64,000 nt of DNA from Datisca glomerata (lineage: Eukaryota > Streptophyta > Magnoliopsida > Cucurbitales > Datiscaceae): positions 1,333,311 through 1,397,310 of the forward strand of contig QANY01011336.1 in the NCBI GenBank assembly GCA_003255025.1, read 5' to 3'. Of this stretch, positions 21,057 through 33,195 are shown piece by piece (within the stretch, counting starts at the first letter, position 1; each line of letters starts with the position of its first letter). A program made the translations under genes and the position numbers. The notes beneath the pieces were generated by a model. That model was not told the DNA's origin and made no database searches. It saw only the letters and a program-made list of their open reading frames with translations.

Positions 21057-23657
21057 TTAAACGAGAGGAAAACTTTTCAATTTAAAATATTTGTTCTAAA
21101 ACATTGTTTCATTCTATGAATACAGAGTTCATATAAATTTCAAATAGTTTGAATACATTTTAGTTGATGTTGAACTTATTTCAACTTGAAACACTATTGG
21201 TATATGTTTTTAGGGGTCAGAATTCCTAATAGAGATAATGTAACAATTACTCTTTATATGTCAATAGTTGACTTGTGTCATCAAGGTGTAGCTTCGAGAT
21301 GGATAAAAGATTGAGCACGTTTTACTAGGTAAAATATTGATTATATTAAAAACAAGTGTAGAATATGACCATAAATAGATATCTTAGTTGTTGATGTTTT
21401 AATTGATAGAGCTACAAATGAATATTGGGAATAACTATGAAAATTCGTCAAGATGCAGAAAAAAATATAAAGAATAATCCTCTGATTCTTCTCCTAAAGT
21501 AATCTTCAGTTCGGAGCTTGATAACGAATTTCTCAAGTTGAAAGTCGAATCTTGTACGCTTGTGAAGACCTTGATAATTTTTCATGAATCTCTAGGCTTC
21601 CACTTGACTTGAGATCAATTGAACTGAGTCGTTGTTTAGCTTGAATACTTGATTTAGCTTCACAATGTTCTTGAAACTTCTCTTTGAACCATGGTTCTTC
21701 GCTTGTGTCGGAGAAGACTTGGATGAATCATTCTCGTGTCTCTATTTCATGCTTGATTAGAGATTAGTTAGACTCGTTCTGTACATTGAACTTCAGATGA
21801 AGCTTAATGGAATTCTTGAAATCATTATCTTTGATCTTAAAGCTTCTTCGTGTCTCTTAAGAGCTTGTCTGTTCCGAGAGAAAATATTTTGTTATAAAGT
21901 GAGACTCCCACCTATTTATGGAGGATTGAAGGAGGTCCAATGACACACCCTGAAATAATACCGCCTATTTAAATTTACACCAATGTCGTCATTTTATTTG
22001 TCATGATATGTCATTGAATGTGGTGGTTTCTCATTTGTTATTAAATAAATTCATTGTTCAATTATTTATTGACAATTGGCATAACAACTATGACATGGCA
22101 GGTTGTAAAAATAGTCTGAATTTTCTCTTCCAACAATATGGTCAGAATTTAGCTAGAGAAGAGGGTCTTGAATTATCTAGACAAATTGTACACGTGATTG
22201 ATAATAAACAGATTCATTGTATAAGGAGTTTTAGACCTGACTTTGTTTAGTTATAAATGAAATTTGATGTTTGTGTCAAAAAAGGTTACGACTGTTACTT
22301 TATTTTCACTCTTTGTTTAATTATTTGATTCCTAACATTGTTATTTTTGGTTTGGTAGTGGAAATGAGTAATTCATGTTTCCTAAGAAAAAGTTTTATTC
22401 ATTTGAATATCGAATATAGAGATAGATTCAAACACCACAGGAAGCTCGTGAAACATACCACTTAATATAACTAATCAACACACATGTATTGTACACATGT
22501 AGTTGAATTCATTATATGTTTAGATCAAATCATCATTTATAATTATATTGTATTCATGTGAATTAAAAATTGATTTAATTTCGTACAAGTTTTTTCTATT
22601 TTTCAGAGTAAAATCGAGAAATTGTTTAGCGTCACTTTGGATATAATATTATTTCAACCAAGTATTAGAATATAACTTTTTCAGCAAAAACAAAAAATGT
22701 AAGAGCATATAGTATAAACGCGTTCTTAAAATTAAAAAAAAAGAGACATAGTTAAAACTAAAATCGTTACCTCTCTACTTTAGTCTTGATATTTCATTTT
22801 GTTTTTATTACAAACGCAGTTTACCTTTAGCAAATTTTTTGATATTATATTTATGTAACATATAAATTATGCTAACGTCTCATATACTAGAGTATAATAA
22901 ATTTTTCAAAAATATGATGTGCTTGAATTATACATTGATTCAATTTTACAGAGAGAATTCACATTTTCTCTATGTTTAGACAAATGAATAGAAATTTATT
23001 ATCTTTTTATAACTTTACATATGACTTGTTGAAATTCTTTCACTATCATTTTCGAAGTTATCAATATTAAAAATTATTTATAAAATATGTATAATTAATT
23101 AATTATTTTTAAATTCATAAAATGAATATAAAAAGTCAATGTTTATTTTGATCAATGTAGTATAATTCTAAAACTAAAAATTATCAATGACATATGTAGT
23201 TAAAAAGGTTATTTTGAAAAATTCATTAATATTATATTGACATATGTATGTATGTAATAGAAACATAATGAATAATTTAAAAGATGGACAAACTTATCTA
23301 AAAATAATTCTCATTTCCTTCTCACTTTTAATATATTATAGATTATAGGTAATCGAACAAACCATTAAACATCAAGAATAAACATAACGCAACAAAAAAA
23401 AACAAAAAAAAAACCTACAATATTTTCTATCTACATGAAAATCACCATTTAATTAGATAGAGCCGGAGATCATTCGTCACAAAGAAAAAGAGATCGACTA
23501 CTAGAAGGAGATCTCTGGCCTGGAGAAAACTAAAATATATATTTATAAGGCAGCTGAGGAAAGAAGGAAGGAGAATTTGAAATACTTGAAGAATCCAGAA
23601 CGAAACGGTATTGCGAATAATTAACAAATTACATGAAATTTAAAATGAAGAAAATAT
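21057..23657. other. Unclassified AT-rich region
   Basis: No recognised gene. A plus-strand stretch at 21225-21325 reads IPNRDNVTITLYMSIVDLCH without an assignable family. 21470-21910 is a richer block whose minus strand carries CCATAAATAGGTGGGAG (about 21926-21910), TATA-box-like and followed by transcript-leader-like sequence, so a minus-strand LTR or promoter remnant is possible. The 80-codon frame at 22008-22250 has no recognised relatives. 22470-23657 is plain AT-rich DNA. Confidence 0.35.
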
Positions 23658-23760
23658 GGGCTGAGGCTTGCAAATTTGCAAGGGCTTTTGTCATAAGTAG
23701 CACTCTTTCATAAGTAATTAATAACTATGACCCCTACAAAATAGAAACTATAAATATGGC
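23658..23760 (+). repeat. MULE left terminal inverted repeat (candidate)
   Basis: About 100 bp resembling the reverse complement of 32860-32958, including GGGCTGAG, TTGCAAATT and a shared tail ATGACCC. Identity is partial. Confidence 0.5.
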
Positions 23761-23829
23761 TAATTAATTAATATAATCATTAATTAAAATATAAAAGTCC
23801 ACAAATATCCTTGTCACTACAAAGCAAAA

Positions 23830-24190
23830 TCTGTCACTTCTCAGTATCTCACCTTCACTCACACACGAAAACACAAACAAACTCACACAATGCCGAAACC
23901 AGCTCTCACACCTTCGAGCAAAACAACTCCCACACCTTCGACCACCGAGCAACTCCAACAGCCAAGCAACCAATAGCCACTAAGCAACTCCAGCAATCGA
24001 GAAACTCCAGTCACCGAGCAACTCCAGCCACTGAGGAACCTCCACTGCCGAAACCCACTGTCGAACCCAACCTCCGAGCAAGGACTCTAGCCACCGAGAT
24101 AAGGAGAGCAGCCACTAGACGACAGTGTCTCTCCACTGCCGAAACCCACTCCAATCTCCACTGTCGAAACCCACTGCTGAACACATAATC
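23830..24190 (+). other. CA/CCGA-rich leader-like block in the MULE
   Basis: GC-richer stretch with repeated phrases such as accgagcaactcc, actgccgaaacccact and cacaccttcga. It is open on both strands (plus 23811-24188; minus 24250-24011), which reflects composition. Its position just inside the left end, upstream of the plus-strand gene, suits a 5' untranslated leader. Confidence 0.4.
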
Positions 24191-24599
24191 AAAAGCACCA
24201 ATCTGAGAAACCATCCCCAATCTGAGAAACTCATCCCCAATGAAAATCACTAAAATTTCTTACAACATTTCTTCAATAAATTGCCTCTTAAAACTTGTTT
24301 TCAAGAAATTTCTCTTGATCTCTACTGATTTTCACACTAATTTTCTCAATCTCCACCGATTGTCACAAGGTAACAAAATAATAATCGATTCTTTTTTTAT
24401 TAATTTATTTCGATTCATCATTGTTCTACTAGCTCTATTGTCGCTGTCGAGAAAATTATATGTTGCTGTTTAAGTGTTTTACAATTTGTTATAGTTTTGA
24501 TTCATCATTGTTCTACTAGTTCTATTTTACTATTTGTTATTGTTGGAGAATATTAATCCTCTGTAAGAAGTAGATGAACTTTTGTGTTGCTAATATCAT

Positions 24600-25475
24600 A
24601 TTAACAGATGTTGGCATGTAGCAATGATACAATTTATGTATGTTAATAAATGGTACAAATAATGTTAACAGATGGTACAATACTTAAAGACCTTGTAGAC
24701 ATCGATTGTAAAGATAATGTTAACATTCTTACAATACTATTAAGAATACTTGTAGACATCAGTTGACTTCCCTTAAAGAAAGAAATATGTATAACTTTGT
24801 TATGTGGTTTGACTTCCCTTCATTTCTCCTATTTTTGGCCAACTCTTTGAATTTTTCTTTTCTTTTTCTTCTAATACATTTTCTGAGCTTTTCTAATAAC
24901 TAGAAAGGAAGAAATTGTAACTTGAAAGTAATATGCAGAGCGGTGCTACTGCGTATACCATGCCTTTCATAATGCTCTTGTAAGTGTTTAATGGCGATGT
25001 CACTTCAATATATAATGTGTGTTTAATATTACGCATGGATTTGATTGGGGAACTGCTAGATTTTTCTTTTTTAGGACCTTTATAATAAAAGTTGATTGAT
25101 TGTTGTGGGTGAATGAGTGATTAGTTGGGTTATTTGCAACATGTTTTAGCAGTGAATATGTGTTTCGGGAAATCTGGATTTGAAATTTATGTTGGCATAC
25201 AGTAATATTCTAACTTCATTATGTTGGCGTGCAACAATGGTACAATTTCTGTATGTTAAGAGAAGGTAAAAAATGATGTTAACTGCTGGTAAGGGTGATG
25301 TTTATATTACACTTTTATCTTGTAGCATCAATTGTAAATATAATGTTAACAGAGGCTAAGGGTAATGTTTATAATGCACTTGAAGATCTTGTAGACATCA
25401 ATTGTAAATATCTTATTAACAGATGGTAGAATGGTATTTACAGTACTCTTAAATATACTTGTAGACATCAGATTT
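24600..25475 (+). repeat. Degenerate tandem repeat in MULE (two clusters)
   Basis: Units of roughly 70-80 bp built on CTTGTAGACATCAATTGTAA followed by TAATGTTAACAGATGGTA and an ACAATAC..CTTAA phrase. Copies occur at about 24660-24770 and 25300-25475, with a related leading unit (TGTTGGCATGTAGCAATG / TGTTGGCGTGCAACAATGG) at about 24610 and 25223. The second cluster looks like a duplication of the first. Confidence 0.7.
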
Positions 25476-26089
25476 GAATTTTAATGATTTTCATGAATTC
25501 CCTTGAGTTTTAAGCAAATACATAGCTTATGTTTTTTATTAATAACATAAATCATGTACGCGATTGGAAAACGCATCAATAAGAACTCAAAGAGGATAAA
25601 AAGAAGGTCTAAAAAAGAAGTCCTCCTAAGAAAATAAAGAAAACGAGAGAAGATCCATCGTGATCTTCAAAAAGACAGAAAATACGACAATATAACTATA
25701 TATGATTTCATGTTAGCCACATGTTAGTTTGATGGAAAAAGATGTAAACATGAAACTATGGTTACATAACTTGTAAATAAAAACTTTATCTTATGTAAAC
25801 CATTAGTTTACTCAAGATATTTTATAGACTGAAATTTTATCGCAGGAAGAGAATCCCCAAAAATAAGATGTAGCTTAAGGTTGCAAATTAATGCAACAGC
25901 TTCAAAATCAAAAGGAAAAATATAAAAAGAAACCACATTCTAAATATCAGACTCCGAGAAAGAATTATCTAAGACTTTTTAAACAGTACAACTGAGGAGA
26001 GCAAAAGAAATAAGATAAGAATAGTAGATTAAAATGCTTGCACACTAATATCAAAATTGTATATTTCTTCTATGTATATTACTGAATTT

Positions 26090-28900
26090 CCGTGTTTTAG
26101 GTTGAAAGTGAAAATCTTGAAGAAGGAAGACATGAAGAATCTGATCAAAATGAACAAGATGACAACGTAGAGGCAAGAAAGAGCCAAAACTTGCACAAAA
26201 TAAGGTACTTATACAATTAAAAACAATTATATGTCTAGTAAACATGTAGTTCACATGCTGTGAACACTGTGTTTACACTGTTTAATCATATTAAAAATAA
26301 ATTATTGTTTTTTTTACAATATTGTAGGAATGGGCACTGTTAATCCCAAGATCAAAGTGGATATCTTTGCAACACATTATTCTGTATTCCAATACATCCA
26401 TCATAACAACATTAAAAAGATCACTAAATCACATCCAAGCAAAAAAGTTCCGAGAGAGTTGCCTTGGTCACTTGCTGGACTTGAAGGTGAGTAAGTTTCC
26501 TTCATAACTTATGGTACATCTTTTGAGAAGACAGTGTAGGAACAACAATGATGTTGAAGTACTCTTCAACCTGGAGGGTAATATAATTAATTTTGGCTTA
26601 AAGAAATTCACGTTGGTGACGGGGTTTAATTGTGGCCCATACCCTATTGGCCGAAGGAACATGTTGTCGAAGGGTGAGATAATAGAAAATATTTCAATAA
26701 TGAGAGAAACATTTCTAGAAAAAAAATCTAGCAATGATCTTCAATGCACTTCGACATGACCAAAGTGAAAGCAAGGTAAAATTGGCGAATATATACTGTT
26801 TAAAAACCTTGCTCCTACCAAAACATGAAAATACAAGAGATAAGTATAGGTCATTTGAAGATGGTTGATGATGATGAGATGTTCAACAATTTCTTGTGGG
26901 GGCGACTTTCATATGAACTCACACTTGAGTTCATACAAAAGTTTGTTGACTCCCGCGATGCAAAAGGGACAACATTGGGAGGATTCCCCTTGCTTTAGTC
27001 ATATAGGCGTTTGAGGTCCTACCATCCATATCTCGAGGACCTTCAAAATATGCAACAAAACTAAAACTGAGGAATGGACTTCTGCGTCTATGTAATTAGG
27101 AATCAAACATTCAACTAGATAGGAGATCATTAGAAAAATTAATTTTTTGGGAACGCCAATGTGAGTAACATATATTTACAATAAATTTATTTGCATTCTT
27201 AAATTTTGAATTTTAGTTTTGATATATTCAAGCAAGTACGTAACTAACATTGGAAAGTAAATTACAGTTTCAGGTCGAACCATTGCAACCAATTGAAGAA
27301 GAATGGGCAGCCACGTACATGATTCCCTTCACCAAAAGAAGGCAAGCTTCGAATCAAAATACAGAAGAAGACATAAGAAGTGGAGAGCACATCACAGACA
27401 TAAGAAGTGGGACCTGATTTGAAAAAGATGGTAGACAAGTTGGAGGCCTTGGAGAAATCTCAATTTGAGATTTCTGAGAAAATGTCAGGTATGAAAACAA
27501 TGATGATTCAAGAATTTAGTGAAAGTGCGACAACTGATCAACAATTTGAACAAAACAACCAACAAGAAAGAAGTTGAACATGTATGAAAAATCCCAATAT
27601 TATATATGAAATATTATTGAAATCTATTTATAGATGAATGTTTTTCAGGAAAATGTAGAAAGGGGTGAAACTTACAACAATGGAAGATGTGAAGCTAGTG
27701 GTTCTCACATGGAGACACCAATTGCACATGTAGAAAACCTAAACAATGTAAGTATGCACAATATGTAAACATTAAGTTAGTAAATAGATGAACTAAGTAA
27801 ACGTTTAGTTAACTAAGCTTAAGTAATCTGTTTACCTAAATTATGATTGGTCATGGCAAACATTTGGTGAAACATAATTTTAAAAACTGATGCGTGTAGA
27901 AAAATGTTGAACATTGTGAAGGTCACAACAATGAAGGATATTAAGCTGTTGATTTCCACACGGAGACGCCAATAGCACATGGAGAAAACCTGAACAATGT
28001 AAGTAAATTGTTGTTAACATATCATTAGAAAAATGTTTACTAATTGTAAGAAAAATTACTTGCACAAAATTTAAAACAGGATAAAAATGATGAAGTTGTG
28101 GCTCTGGAGGAAAAAGTTCAAATCAACATAGAAAAGATAATGTAAGTCTAGAAATATATGTTCTTGAAATAGATTAGTACTACATTTATTAGTTTAAGCA
28201 TAAATGAGTTTGAATAATATTGTTGAAAATATCGTATAAACTTTTGAGTGCAGGTTGAGTATGATGCAAAAGTTGGGGGGAAAGAAAAGCAAATAGAAGC
28301 TGTAACAGACGAAGTAAGTCAGTAAATAGAATAATTACATGTTGTAAATAATAGCGTGACAAAAAATAAAATGTCTTTCTACTAATTTTAGTATTGTGTC
28401 ATCAAGTGATATAGTTTTAAATTTATGACACTAAATAATAAATCCCAGCCCCCTTTAAAACTGATGAGTGCAGGTTAATGTTATTAGAAATTTAGGCAAG
28501 GGGAAAGAGATAGTGATTGAGAACTTTTTTACATCATGTGAATAATATCTTTGGTTAACTCATTTTTTAAAAATATCTCTTTACTCATTATTTTGAACTT
28601 GTTTTTCTGCTTCTTTTTAGATTTCTGCTGCTGGAAATTCAGAGAGGGGAATAGTAATACACAATAAGGATGCAATGAATGATGTACGTATGTAAACAAT
28701 TTTTTAACATATCATATATGTAGTCTTTACATAACATTTTGATTACTTATTAATATTTTGAATATTTGAATAAAGGAAAACAAATGAAAAAGAAGGAAGC
28801 TCATTAAAGTGCAAGAGAAAAAGAGATTTCAATCAAATAGGCTAATAAATCCATTCCCAATTTTGAACTCTCCATACACAACAAATTTATGGGTCAATTG
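26090..28900 (+). pseudogene. MULE-borne DUF1985-type gene (Ulp1-like family, catalytic part not seen)
   Basis: The DUF1985 domain is found across 26400-27060. It starts KVPRELPWSL (about 26450), then FNLEGNIINFGLKKFTLVTG and FNCGPYPIGR (26560-26660), then LKMVDDDEMFNNFLWGRLSY (about 26855), ELTLEFIQKFVDSRDAKGTT and LGGFPLL (to about 26998), followed by stops. Downstream lie a hydrophilic, coiled-coil-like segment KKMVDKLEALEKSQFEISEK (about 27425-27485) and repeated exon-like pieces to about 28900. In plant MULEs such genes often end in a Ulp1-type cysteine protease domain; I do not see its catalytic residues. Several intron-like breaks and stops are present. Confidence 0.7.
27648..28000 (+). 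repeat. Duplicated exon-like segment
   Basis: Segment 27648-27750 (frame ENVERGETYNNGRCEASGSH, then METPIAHVENLNN) is repeated at 27896-28000 (ENVEHCEGHNNE.., then TETPIAHGENLNN), same strand, with about 150 bp between. Both copies are followed by GTAAGTA, a splice-donor-like sequence, so this looks like an exon duplicated with its donor site. Confidence 0.75.
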
Positions 28901-29589
28901 CGAACAAAGAGAAGTCAAAGCGACAACCTTACAAGGTTGAGCCCTCTATGCAACAAGTCCCCATAATTGGGCCACCTACTTTTGATCTTCTTTCGCAAGA
29001 GACAATACAATATCTAGAAAAGATTACAAAAATTGTTTGAAATATTTGGAAAGCTTAAAAAAATATACATAACTTTTTGGATATTTGGATCTACAAATAT
29101 TTGGATGTTTCAAAGGATATTTGAATGCTACATATGAATTAGATGAGGTAGATGACCAGTACATCATTGATGTTTTGATGAAGATAGAGAACTACTTTAT
29201 TTGGATATCAACTAGTTAAAATTTGGAAGATTATGAGTAATTAGTAGTTGAATGTTTCTCCGGTTAAATAGGTGTTTATGAGTCATAAACATATATGTAA
29301 CTTGACAAATATTTATCCAAAATAAAAGAGATAGCAAGAGTATGATGCTGATGGTTCTCATATTTCAAAAGATTACATAAATTGTCAACGAAAAAAGAAA
29401 CATAATAGACAGAAACAAAGTATACATCTCCAACTCAATATGTTAAATATATATTTACAACCAGTAAACATATCTTTAACCTGACACATTTTCTATTCAA
29501 AATAAAAGATATACTAACAGTATGGTGTAAAGTTTCTCCTTCTTCCAGAACATAAAACAGTAAATAAGTCATAAAAAATGGACATTTTT

Positions 29590-31700
29590 AACGAGAAGAA
29601 CTAGCTGCTACATTTTTTGGGTTCTTGCACGTCATTTTATTATGACAAAAATGGCCACACGAACCACATTTCACCTGATTCTTTTCACCAACAGATGGAA
29701 TCCTCCTCTTTCTAGGCCTCCCAGGTTGATGCCTAACTATCGATGGTCTAACAACCTCTTCTTGCACTTTATATTACAAATTCCACTCAAATTTATTTCC
29801 AACGACATTAATGTTTGAAGAGTATGCTACAAATAGTTCATTCTTAAAGTAATAATTAGAAACATAAGGGTAAAGATTCATGCACCTATGAGAAAAACCC
29901 GCACAAGCATGTTCACAAGGCAAGTCATTCAAATCTCACATTCTACACGTACAACTCCTATCTTGCAAATGTACAATATGGTCCTATAATGTCCACCAAC
30001 AATACCTGAAAGAGAAAAAAATAACAATAACATATAAAATTTAGAAATAAAAAGAATAAACTTCAAATAAATAAAAAATGAACTTATCAACGTGCTACAT
30101 CGCGTAATAAACATCAACCGTAGCTCTCTTTCAGTCCACTTAGTTAATGGGATAATAGTGTAACTAGTAGCCGTCCTTTGATCATAAAACCATTATTGCA
30201 GCTTCGTCCTTCAATGAAATACCCAACATGCAATTCTCTAGCATCCTTGAAAAGAGCATTTATGCTCTCAGCTATATTAGAGGTCATTATATTATATCTA
30301 CGTCTAACAAATTGGGAACGCGCTCAACTCTCATAACCAATACCTTTTAGATAGTTTTGATTGCCTGGACCGATCGATTCTAGTCTTCGCATATATCGTT
30401 CAAAATCAACTAAACGATACGCCTTAGCACAATAATAAAAAGTTTTATCAATAGCTGAACTTTTCCAAGTCGACTTAACATTCATCAACAGGTTGATTTT
30501 GTAACATTAATACAATACTCATGTTTCACATCAACAAATGCTTTAGCCGTAGCTTCAGGTATACTACAATGCCGATGAGATACAAACATAAGTTGCTCAC
30601 GATCACCATATGCACATTGAAGCTTCTGAAGAAACCATGTCCAAGACCTATCGTTTTCAGTATCAACGACTCCAAATGCTAAAGGAAATATTTGATCATT
30701 GCCATCTAACATGGAAGCAACTAGAAGAGTCCCAAAATATTTGTACTTCAAAAATGTGCCATCTAAAATGATAACCGGCCTACAATGCCGACTACCAGCA
30801 ATGGAGCTACCCAAAGTCATAAAAAAAATACTTGAAAACACCATCATCAGTATCAAGAAAGGTTACAGTGCCTATAAAGAAAATATTAAGTGAATGACAA
30901 CTATGTTCATAGACACATTATCTAAGAAAATATTAGGCAAGACTTTACTTACCAGAATTATTCTCTTTCAAAACAACACAATATGCAGGAATAATTGTAT
31001 ATGACTCTTCCGGAGATCCACGAATTAGCTCCAATGCTGCATGGTTTACTCTTAATGCTTTATAATAGCTTATTTCCACACCATGTTTGCGACCATATAA
31101 TCTACAATGTCCTTAGGAGTAGTACTATCCCCATCACCAGTCATGTACCTACTATTAACAAAATCACTAATGATTGAAGAAGTTGCTTGATGATGACCAC
31201 TATGCACAACCGCCAAAGAGCAACTATGGTCATTAACATACTTATGAACAATCCAAAGACCCTTATCATCAAAACATGTAGCACGAAAGTACCATATACA
31301 ATTCTCATGCACACAACAAATAACCAAACGCGAACGATTAGATTTTACAGTTCAATATTCAAAATTGGCCCTCATTGCAATAACCTTCAATGTTTTTATC
31401 AACACGTCCTTACTAGAAAAAATTTGTTGTTTCCTAATAACAAAAGATGGAGGTAAATCCTCTACATCTATATCCTCAATAAAAACATTATCATTTACTA
31501 TTGGTTCAACAATCATAGATGAAGATGAGTAACTGAATGTGCTACATCAGTAACTTCTTGAATCATGCTTGTAGTATTAACAGAACTGGAGATAATTAAA
31601 GGATAATTTAAACCCTTCTCATTCTTAATTAGCACCAAGTACCACTTAATACAAGTACCAGTTAATACACGAGTCATCCTTATTCTCCAAAGCACCATAT
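29590..31700 (-). pseudogene. MULE transposase (mudrA-like), inactivated
   Basis: Minus-strand order matches the family. First is a variable N-terminus (31698-31400). Next is the DNA-binding zinc domain (31360-31070) with KSNRSRLVICCVHENCIWYF, then GLWIVHKYVNDHSC. Then comes the MULE catalytic domain (30800-30560): RHCRPVIILDGTFLKYKYFG, TLLVASMLDGNDQIFPLAFG, VVDTENDRSWTWFLQKL. The D of LDGT and the D of VVD.E fit the catalytic aspartates; the later glutamate region is near or beyond the stop at 30485. The C-terminal zinc knuckle KCGSCGHFCHNKMTCKNP is at 29690-29620 after GRPRKRR. Stops and frameshifts lie between the DNA-binding and catalytic domains (31070-30860) and between catalytic and knuckle parts. 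Confidence 0.85.
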
Positions 31701-32855
31701 TCTAAGTTTACAAATAACTAAATTTTTTGAGTTTCTAAATCAATGTCTGACACCAATAAACCAATCAAATAATATAGTTTGAGTTGTCATCAATCAATAA
31801 TGGCTTTATTTTATAATCAACAAATTGTTTGGCAACATTCCAATGCCTAGGATATAAGACAACAATAAGGATTGACATCTGAAAAAAAAAATAACACTAG
31901 AATTATAAATGTTCCACTACAACAAAAGTAAAACACCTATATTACAATACATATAGGGATAAAATGAGATGAATTTTAACACTTACTGTATAAACACTTC
32001 AAAAACAACAAAATTGTTTCAATTGAAAAACTAAAAATTCTTTTATATTTTATCAACTTAGTATAGATGAACTCATTAGATTTGACACTTATAGACTTAC
32101 CTACCTCAACATAAATAAAGTCAAGTTATTAAATTAATATTAATATATCTACATGCCCAAGAATAGTAATTATGAGTCCTATATGCCTAAACCTAGCAAA
32201 AATGACTAATTTATATATTAAAATATGAATAAAATCTTATAGCCAACATGCCAACGTGATAGACAATAAAAACCTAGCTAATAGGACAAACTTATATATT
32301 AAAATAAGAATAATATCACTTCTTTAACTATAATCGGTAATATAAGAAGAAAGAAGGAGAAAAACATACTTCATGCAATTCCAGACGCTGCAAGCCAATC
32401 CACTGTTGAAACTGTAAAATACAGAACCAATTTATAAAAGTAATTAAGAATAAAATTACTGCCAAAGTTAATCCATAATAGACAAAGAAAGAATGAGAAA
32501 AACATACCTCCTTATGCAATTCCAGGCGAAGCCGCAAGACACTCCACTATCAAAACTGTAAATACAGAATCACTATATTGCAGTAGCTATGGTTGAAATC
32601 GGAGAGAGATAGAGAGAGATAGAGTCACGTAATATCAATGGAGCAAATTTGATTGAAAACAATAAACAAACATCAATGGTGGAGGTTCTAAAGTTGAAGA
32701 AGATGGTATACGCCCCTGGTTAAAGAAGATGGTGGACGCATTTCTTTAGTTTTTGTCTTTTTATTGTTTTTGGTAACAGAACATGGTTATTAAAGGGTAA
32801 AATAGTAACTTCAGGTTAAATAAAAAATTTTAAACTTAAGTTGGACTATTTTTAC

Positions 32856-32958
32856 ATGTATTTGGGAGGAGGGTCATTCTTAGTAGTTATTTCTAAAAGT
32901 GGACTACCAACTACAAAATCCGAATTTGCAATGTCCTAATGGATGATTTTCTCAGCCC
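32856..32958 (-). repeat. MULE right terminal inverted repeat (candidate)
   Basis: Read on the minus strand it gives GGGCTGAGAAAATC, then ATTGCAAATTCGGATTTTGT, then CCACTTTTAGAAATAACTAC, then AATGACCC, a layout common for plant MULE ends and partly matching the left end. Confidence 0.5.
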
Positions 32959-33089
32959 AATAAACAGACTGTACAATATGTAAATATATTTTTACTCTAC
33001 GTACATATATTTTTTACATTCCTGAAGAAGATGTCCTGTTAACTTTTTTTTTAAAACAAAATAGTTATTTTGCAGTTAGAAAATTTTGA

Positions 33090-33195
33090 GGGTTGCATTT
33101 GAAAAGTAAAATAGCGTCCTTCACTATGATTTCCCTATAAGGGTGATTTTGCATTTGAAAAGTGAAATAGGGTCATTAATTATGATTTTTCTAAA
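33090..33195 (+). repeat. Short direct repeat, about 42 bp twice
   Basis: GCATTTGAAAAGTAAAATAG at about 33099 and GCATTTGAAAAGTGAAATAG at about 33151, each followed by a similar tail ending TATGATTT(C/T). The phrase resembles MULE termini (on the minus strand, CTATTT..ACTTTTCAAATGC), so this may be the edge of another element. Confidence 0.55.

Larger units (their letters stand above)
23658..32958. mobile_element. Mutator-like element (MULE), about 9.3 kb, with transposase and DUF1985-type gene
   Basis: Contains a mudrA-like transposase gene on the minus strand (29590-31700) and a DUF1985-type gene on the plus strand (about 26090-28900), converging toward 29300-29590. Candidate inverted termini: the left starts GGGCTGAGGCTTGCAAATTT, and the right read on the minus strand starts GGGCTGAGAAAATC and then has TTGCAAATTC. 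Both continue with text like TTTTGT..(A)GTAG..CACT and then ACTATGACCC / AAGAATGACCC. The termini are diverged and no 9-bp target duplication was confirmed, so the ends may shift by tens of bases. Both genes are mutated. Confidence 0.65.

Noticed and set aside
21225..21440. Plus-strand stretch IPNRDNVTITLYMSIVDLCH considered as an old pararetrovirus movement-protein remnant
   Set aside because: Only a vague resemblance, no supporting motifs (zinc knuckle, protease, RT) nearby; not enough to name a family.
22008..22250. 80-codon plus-strand open frame considered as a gene
   Set aside because: No family features, no promoter or splice context; short frames of this size are expected by chance in AT-rich DNA.
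23811..24250. Frames on both strands considered as MULE genes
   Set aside because: Both strands are open only because of CA/CCGA-rich repeats; more likely a transcript leader.
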